A DNA stretch of 53,298 nucleotides, taken from contig NZ_JAEVLT010000031.1 of NCBI RefSeq assembly GCF_024494385.1, positions 1-53,298 of the forward strand. The letters run 5' to 3'. The notes beneath the pieces were generated by a model. It worked only from the letters and a program-made list of their open reading frames with translations. It was not told where the DNA came from and ran no database searches. This DNA is from Bacillus sp. EB600 (GTDB lineage Bacteria; Bacillota; Bacilli; Bacillales; Cytobacillaceae). Position numbers and translations under genes: made by a program. Of the stretch, positions 53,219 to 53,298 are shown in pieces (positions within the stretch are counted from its first letter, which is position 1; every line of letters starts with the position of its first letter).

Positions 53219-53298
53219 CCAAAAAGGCGTACATTTTGAACATAATGTACACCGATTTTTATGATCTTGTTAAGAAATAAGAAAAGCGCCTTTTTTAC
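53219..53298. terminator. Possible terminator at window end
   Basis: AAAAAGGCG near 53221 can pair with CGCCTTTTTT at 53288-53297, with GTACATT/AATGTAC inside. The long loop makes it less certain. Confidence 0.4.

Noticed and set aside
1..53298. tRNA or rRNA genes
   Set aside because: No tRNA cloverleaf signature or rRNA-like sequence was noticed on either strand by eye.

Overview
The window reads as part of a large, low-GC Bacillaceae plasmid. The gene set (Bacillus-type Pyk with a C-terminal PEP-utilizer-like domain, GapB-type GAPDH, class II GlpX, HxlR regulators, an SR1P-like peptide, an AlfA-like actin), the strong AGGAGG-type ribosome sites and the AT-rich spacers all fit. The metabolic part recalls the RuMP-cycle plasmids of methylotrophic Bacillus (pBM19 of B. 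methanolicus carries glpX-fba-tkt-pfk-rpe and mdh). No methanol dehydrogenase, HPS or PHI gene is present here, so methylotrophy is an inference, not an observation.

Layout. 1-2.4 kb: an HTH gene and a probable replication initiator behind a palindrome-rich leader. 2.5-7.4 kb: a leftward module with an FtsK/SpoIIIE-like translocase and three small-to-medium membrane proteins, plus a separate XRE-type regulator (7.5-8.1 kb). 8.5-9.9 kb: an actin-like (AlfA/ParM) partition pair with an inverted-repeat leader that is a likely centromere/operator. 10-14.6 kb: a decayed zone of remnants, microproteins and satellite AT-rich repeats. 14.7-17.7 kb: a ParA plus ribbon-helix-helix partition pair with about 1.7 kb of centromere-like ACATATgTTAACATATA repeats. 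18.1-29.5 kb: a rightward conjugation operon of pSK41/pGO1 Tra/Trs type (VirB2-, VirB3-, VirB4-, VirB8-, VirB6- and VirD4-like proteins, a CwlT-like wall hydrolase, an EssB/YukC-like protein, a lipoprotein). It is headed by a TnpA-like protein that has lost its catalytic residues and ends in a strong terminator. No relaxase gene is visible.

30-53 kb: central carbon genes set among dead insertion sequences: pyk, tpiA, zwf-gapB, glpX-fba-tkt, pfkA-rpiB, a Cof-type phosphatase and small peptides. Together they would interconvert fructose-6-P, triose-P and pentose-P, feed pyruvate formation, and make NADPH through Zwf and probably GapB. In a RuMP organism these steps regenerate the formaldehyde acceptor ribulose-5-P (FBPase/SBPase, aldolase, transketolase, RpiB) and run the dissimilatory branch through Zwf.

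Three near-identical hxlR genes and a fourth decayed copy lie next to the metabolic blocks. The same two-part operator (AAGTGTACTT, then AAGTGCGTACTT 31 bp on) lies before hxlR-1 and between hxlR-3 and zwf. A decayed form of it lies between the dead hxlR and glpX. At zwf and glpX the second box overlaps a TTACAW-N17-TATAMT-type promoter. This suggests a dispersed, plasmid-encoded, HxlR-controlled (probably formaldehyde-responsive) regulon, which is the most interesting system here. An SR1P-like 38-aa peptide and two tandem 45-aa CxxC peptides preceded by cre-like sites add probable further layers of sugar-flux control.
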